Assembly (NCBI RefSeq): GCF_000383595.1
Contig: NZ_KB911581.1
Coordinates: 3,664,265 to 3,728,264, forward strand
Length of the DNA: 64,000 nt
Direction: 5' to 3'
Source: Streptomyces bottropensis ATCC 25435
Lineage (GTDB): Bacteria; Actinomycetota; Actinomycetes; Streptomycetales; Streptomycetaceae
Position numbers and translations under genes: made by a program. Positions 62,121 to 64,000 of this stretch are shown here, in pieces. The first letter of the stretch is position 1. Every line of letters begins with the position of its first letter. The notes under the pieces were generated by a model. That model worked only from the letters and a program-made list of their open reading frames with translations. It did not search any database and was not told the DNA's origin.

Positions 62121-62909
62121 ATGCGTACCGCCCTGCTCCAGAGCTCCGGTCGGCCCGGCTCGGTCGTCGGGAACCTGAAGGTGCTCGACGAGGCCGCGGG
62201 ACGGGCGGCGGCCGCCGGGGCGGGGCTGGTGGTGGCGCCGGAGATGTTCCTCACCGGGTACGCGATCGGCGACGACATCGCGCGGCTCGCCGAACCGGCC
62301 GACGGGGAGTCGGCCGACGCGGTCGCCGAGATCGCGGGGCGGCACGGGGTCGCGATCACGTACGGGTATCCGGAGCGGGCCGGGGACGCGGTCTTCAACT
62401 CGGCGCAGCTCGTGCGTGCCGACGGTGTCCGGCTCGCGAACTACCGCAAGACCCATCTCTTCGGCTGCTTCGAGCGCGACCACTTCACGCCGGGCGAGCG
62501 GTCCGTCGTCCAGGCCGAGCTGAACGGACTCCGCGTCGGGCTCCTGATCTGCTACGACGTGGAGTTCCCCGAGAACGTCCGCGCCCACGCCCTCGCCGGC
62601 ACCGACCTGCTGGTGGTGCCGACGGCCCAGATGCATCCGTTCCAGTTCGTCGCCGAGTCGATGATCCCGGTGCGTGCCTTCGAGAACCAGATGTACGTCG
62701 CCTACGTCAACCGGGTCGGCCGTGAAGGGGAGTTCGAGTTCGTCGGGCTGTCCACGCTCGCCGGTCCCGACGGGGTCGCGCGCACCCGCGCCGGCCGCGA
62801 GGAGGACCTCGTCCTCGCCGACGCCGACCCCGCCTTCCTCGCGGCCTCGCGCGCGGCGAACCCCTACCTCCAGGACCGGCGCCCCGGCCTCTACGGCTCC
62901 CTCGTCTGA
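62121..62909 (+). CDS. Carbon-nitrogen hydrolase (nitrilase superfamily)
   Basis: A 262-residue amidase/nitrilase-type enzyme. Catalytic triad: Glu about 41 in VAPEMFLTGYA, Lys about 109 in NYRKTHLFG, Cys about 143 in LLICYDVEFPENVR. Compact length fits aliphatic or omega-amidases rather than nitrile hydrolases. ATG follows GGTGAGGAA. It precedes the flavin monooxygenase-like gene by 57 bp, suggesting it hydrolyses the amide made by that enzyme. Confidence 0.9.
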   Translation: MRTALLQSSGRPGSVVGNLKVLDEAAGRAAAAGAGLVVAPEMFLTGYAIGDDIARLAEPADGESADAVAEIAGRHGVAITYGYPERAGDAVFNSAQLVRADGVRLANYRKTHLFGCFERDHFTPGERSVVQAELNGLRVGLLICYDVEFPENVRAHALAGTDLLVVPTAQMHPFQFVAESMIPVRAFENQMYVAYVNRVGREGEFEFVGLSTLAGPDGVARTRAGREEDLVLADADPAFLAASRAANPYLQDRRPGLYGSLV

Positions 62910-62966
62910 GACCCGCCCCACCCCGGTGACCCCCGTACCCCCCTTTCCGCTAGGAGTCCGTACCCC

Positions 62967-64000
62967 ATGACGTCCACCGTGCCCAACGCCATCGAGCACG
63001 CAGACGAGCACCAGCCGCCGATCACCATGTTCGGCCCGGACTTCCCGTACGCGTACGACGATTTCCTGGCCCACCCGGCCGGCCTGGGGCAGATCCCGGC
63101 CACCGAGCACGGCACCGAGGTCGCGGTGATCGGCGGCGGGCTGTCCGGCATCGTGGCGGCGTACGAGCTGATGAAGATGGGGCTCAAGCCGGTCGTGTAC
63201 GAGGCCGACCGGATCGGCGGGCGCCTGCGGACGGTCGGCTTCGACGGGTGCGACCCCTCGCTCACCGCCGAGATGGGGGCGATGCGCTTCCCGCCCTCGT
63301 CCACAGCGCTCCAGCACTACATCGATCTCGCCGGTCTGGAGACCCGCCCCTTCCCCAACCCCCTCGCCGAGGCCACGCCCTCGACCGTGGTCGACCTCAA
63401 GGGCGAGTCCCACTACGCCGAGACGATCGACGACCTGCCACAGGTCTACCGGGACGTCGCGGCCGCCTGGAACGCCTGCCTCGAAGAGGGCGCCGACTTC
63501 TCCGACATGAACCGGGCGCTGCGCGAGCGCGACGTACCGCGCATCCGGGAGATCTGGGCCGAGCTCGTCGAGCGGCTCGACAACCAGACCTTCTACGGTT
63601 TCCTCTGCGACTCCGAGGCCTTCAAGTCCTTCCGGCACCGCGAGATCTTCGGCCAGGTCGGCTTCGGCACGGGCGGCTGGGACACCGACTTCCCGAACTC
63701 GATCCTGGAGATCCTGCGGGTCGTCTACACCGAGGCCGACGACCACCACCGCGGCATCGTCGGCGGCAGCCAGCAGCTCCCGCTGCGGCTCTGGGAGCGC
63801 GAGCCCGAGAAGATCGTGCACTGGCCGTACGGGACGTCCCTGAAGTCCCTGCACGTCGACGGCGAGCCGCGGCCCGCCGTGACCCGGCTGCACCGGACCG
63901 CCGGCAACCGGATCACCGTCACGGACGCGAACGGCGACATCCGCACCTACCAGGCGGCGATCTTCACCGCCCAGTCCTGGATGCTGCTGTCGAAGATCGC
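62967..64000 (+). CDS. Flavin amine oxidase, tryptophan/phenylalanine 2-monooxygenase-like; 3' end missing
   Basis: FAD-dependent oxidase, first 344 codons visible. After a tail of about 50 residues comes the FAD Rossmann motif EVAVIGGGLSGIVAAYELMK and YEADRIGGRLRT. AEMGAMRFPPSSTALQHYID, RPFPNPLAEATP and VGFGTGGWDTDFPNSILEIL then resemble blocks of IaaM-type L-tryptophan 2-monooxygenase and L-phenylalanine oxidase. IaaM converts an L-amino acid to the amide one carbon shorter. ATG with TAGGAG upstream. Ordinary L-amino-acid oxidase activity is the main alternative. The C-terminal part is beyond the window. Confidence 0.85.
   Translation, partial: MTSTVPNAIEHADEHQPPITMFGPDFPYAYDDFLAHPAGLGQIPATEHGTEVAVIGGGLSGIVAAYELMKMGLKPVVYEADRIGGRLRTVGFDGCDPSLTAEMGAMRFPPSSTALQHYIDLAGLETRPFPNPLAEATPSTVVDLKGESHYAETIDDLPQVYRDVAAAWNACLEEGADFSDMNRALRERDVPRIREIWAELVERLDNQTFYGFLCDSEAFKSFRHREIFGQVGFGTGGWDTDFPNSILEILRVVYTEADDHHRGIVGGSQQLPLRLWEREPEKIVHWPYGTSLKSLHVDGEPRPAVTRLHRTAGNRITVTDANGDIRTYQAAIFTAQSWMLLSKI

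Overview
This is a high-GC actinobacterial chromosome segment, almost certainly Streptomyces. Codon third positions are overwhelmingly G or C, GTG and TTG starts are common, and the order alaS-ruvX-mltG-aroECKB-pepQ-efp-nusB-bldD-pyrRBC-carAB-pyrDF-sIHF-gmk-rpoZ-coaBC-metK-priA-fmt-rsmB is the conserved Streptomyces core order. BldD, the developmental c-di-GMP receptor, is present with its signature intact. No rRNA, tRNA, CRISPR array, prophage or complete insertion sequence was seen.

Layout. (1) 1-32.9 kb is core housekeeping, nearly all on the + strand and tightly coupled: the 3' part of alaS, ruvX, mltG, the shikimate genes aroE, aroC, aroK and aroB, a proline-rich P-loop protein, a prolidase-like peptidase, efp and nusB. 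Then come bldD (minus strand), the pyrimidine operon (a PyrR-type RNA element, pyrR, pyrB, pyrC, a small membrane protein, carA, carB, pyrD, pyrF), the nucleoid protein sIHF, gmk, rpoZ, coaBC, metK, priA, a small DNA-binding protein (minus), fmt and rsmB. (2) 32.9-45.8 kb looks like an accessory block between rsmB and the mmpL/rpe genes. It holds a truncated SGNH hydrolase, an XRE/MmyB-type regulator divergent from an alcohol dehydrogenase-SDR-lipoprotein-MFS series, a DUF2255-like remnant, and a minus-strand periplasmic-type molybdo-aldehyde oxidase operon (paoABC-like, xdhC-like and moaA). One 16-bp motif occurs near the XRE gene and again upstream of the oxidase operon. (3) 45.8-54 kb carries an MMPL transporter, rpe, a SorC-type regulator, a GuaB1-type enzyme, an amino-acid permease and an Lrp/AsnC regulator. 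(4) 54-60.5 kb is a GntR-controlled ABC importer operon ending in a fused HAD phosphatase/EEP phosphodiesterase. (5) 60.5-64 kb has an MFS transporter behind a structured leader with a tiny upstream ORF, then a nitrilase and the 5' part of a flavoprotein resembling tryptophan 2-monooxygenase.

The least ordinary signals are the HAD-EEP fusion with its dedicated importer, the monooxygenase/nitrilase pair with Lrp-like repeats shared with the permease gene 10 kb away, the repeated XRE-associated motif, the MFS leader that can hide its ribosome binding site, an SDR lacking the catalytic Tyr and Lys, and a PriA without a Walker A motif. All functions are read from sequence motifs and family knowledge; no database search was possible.
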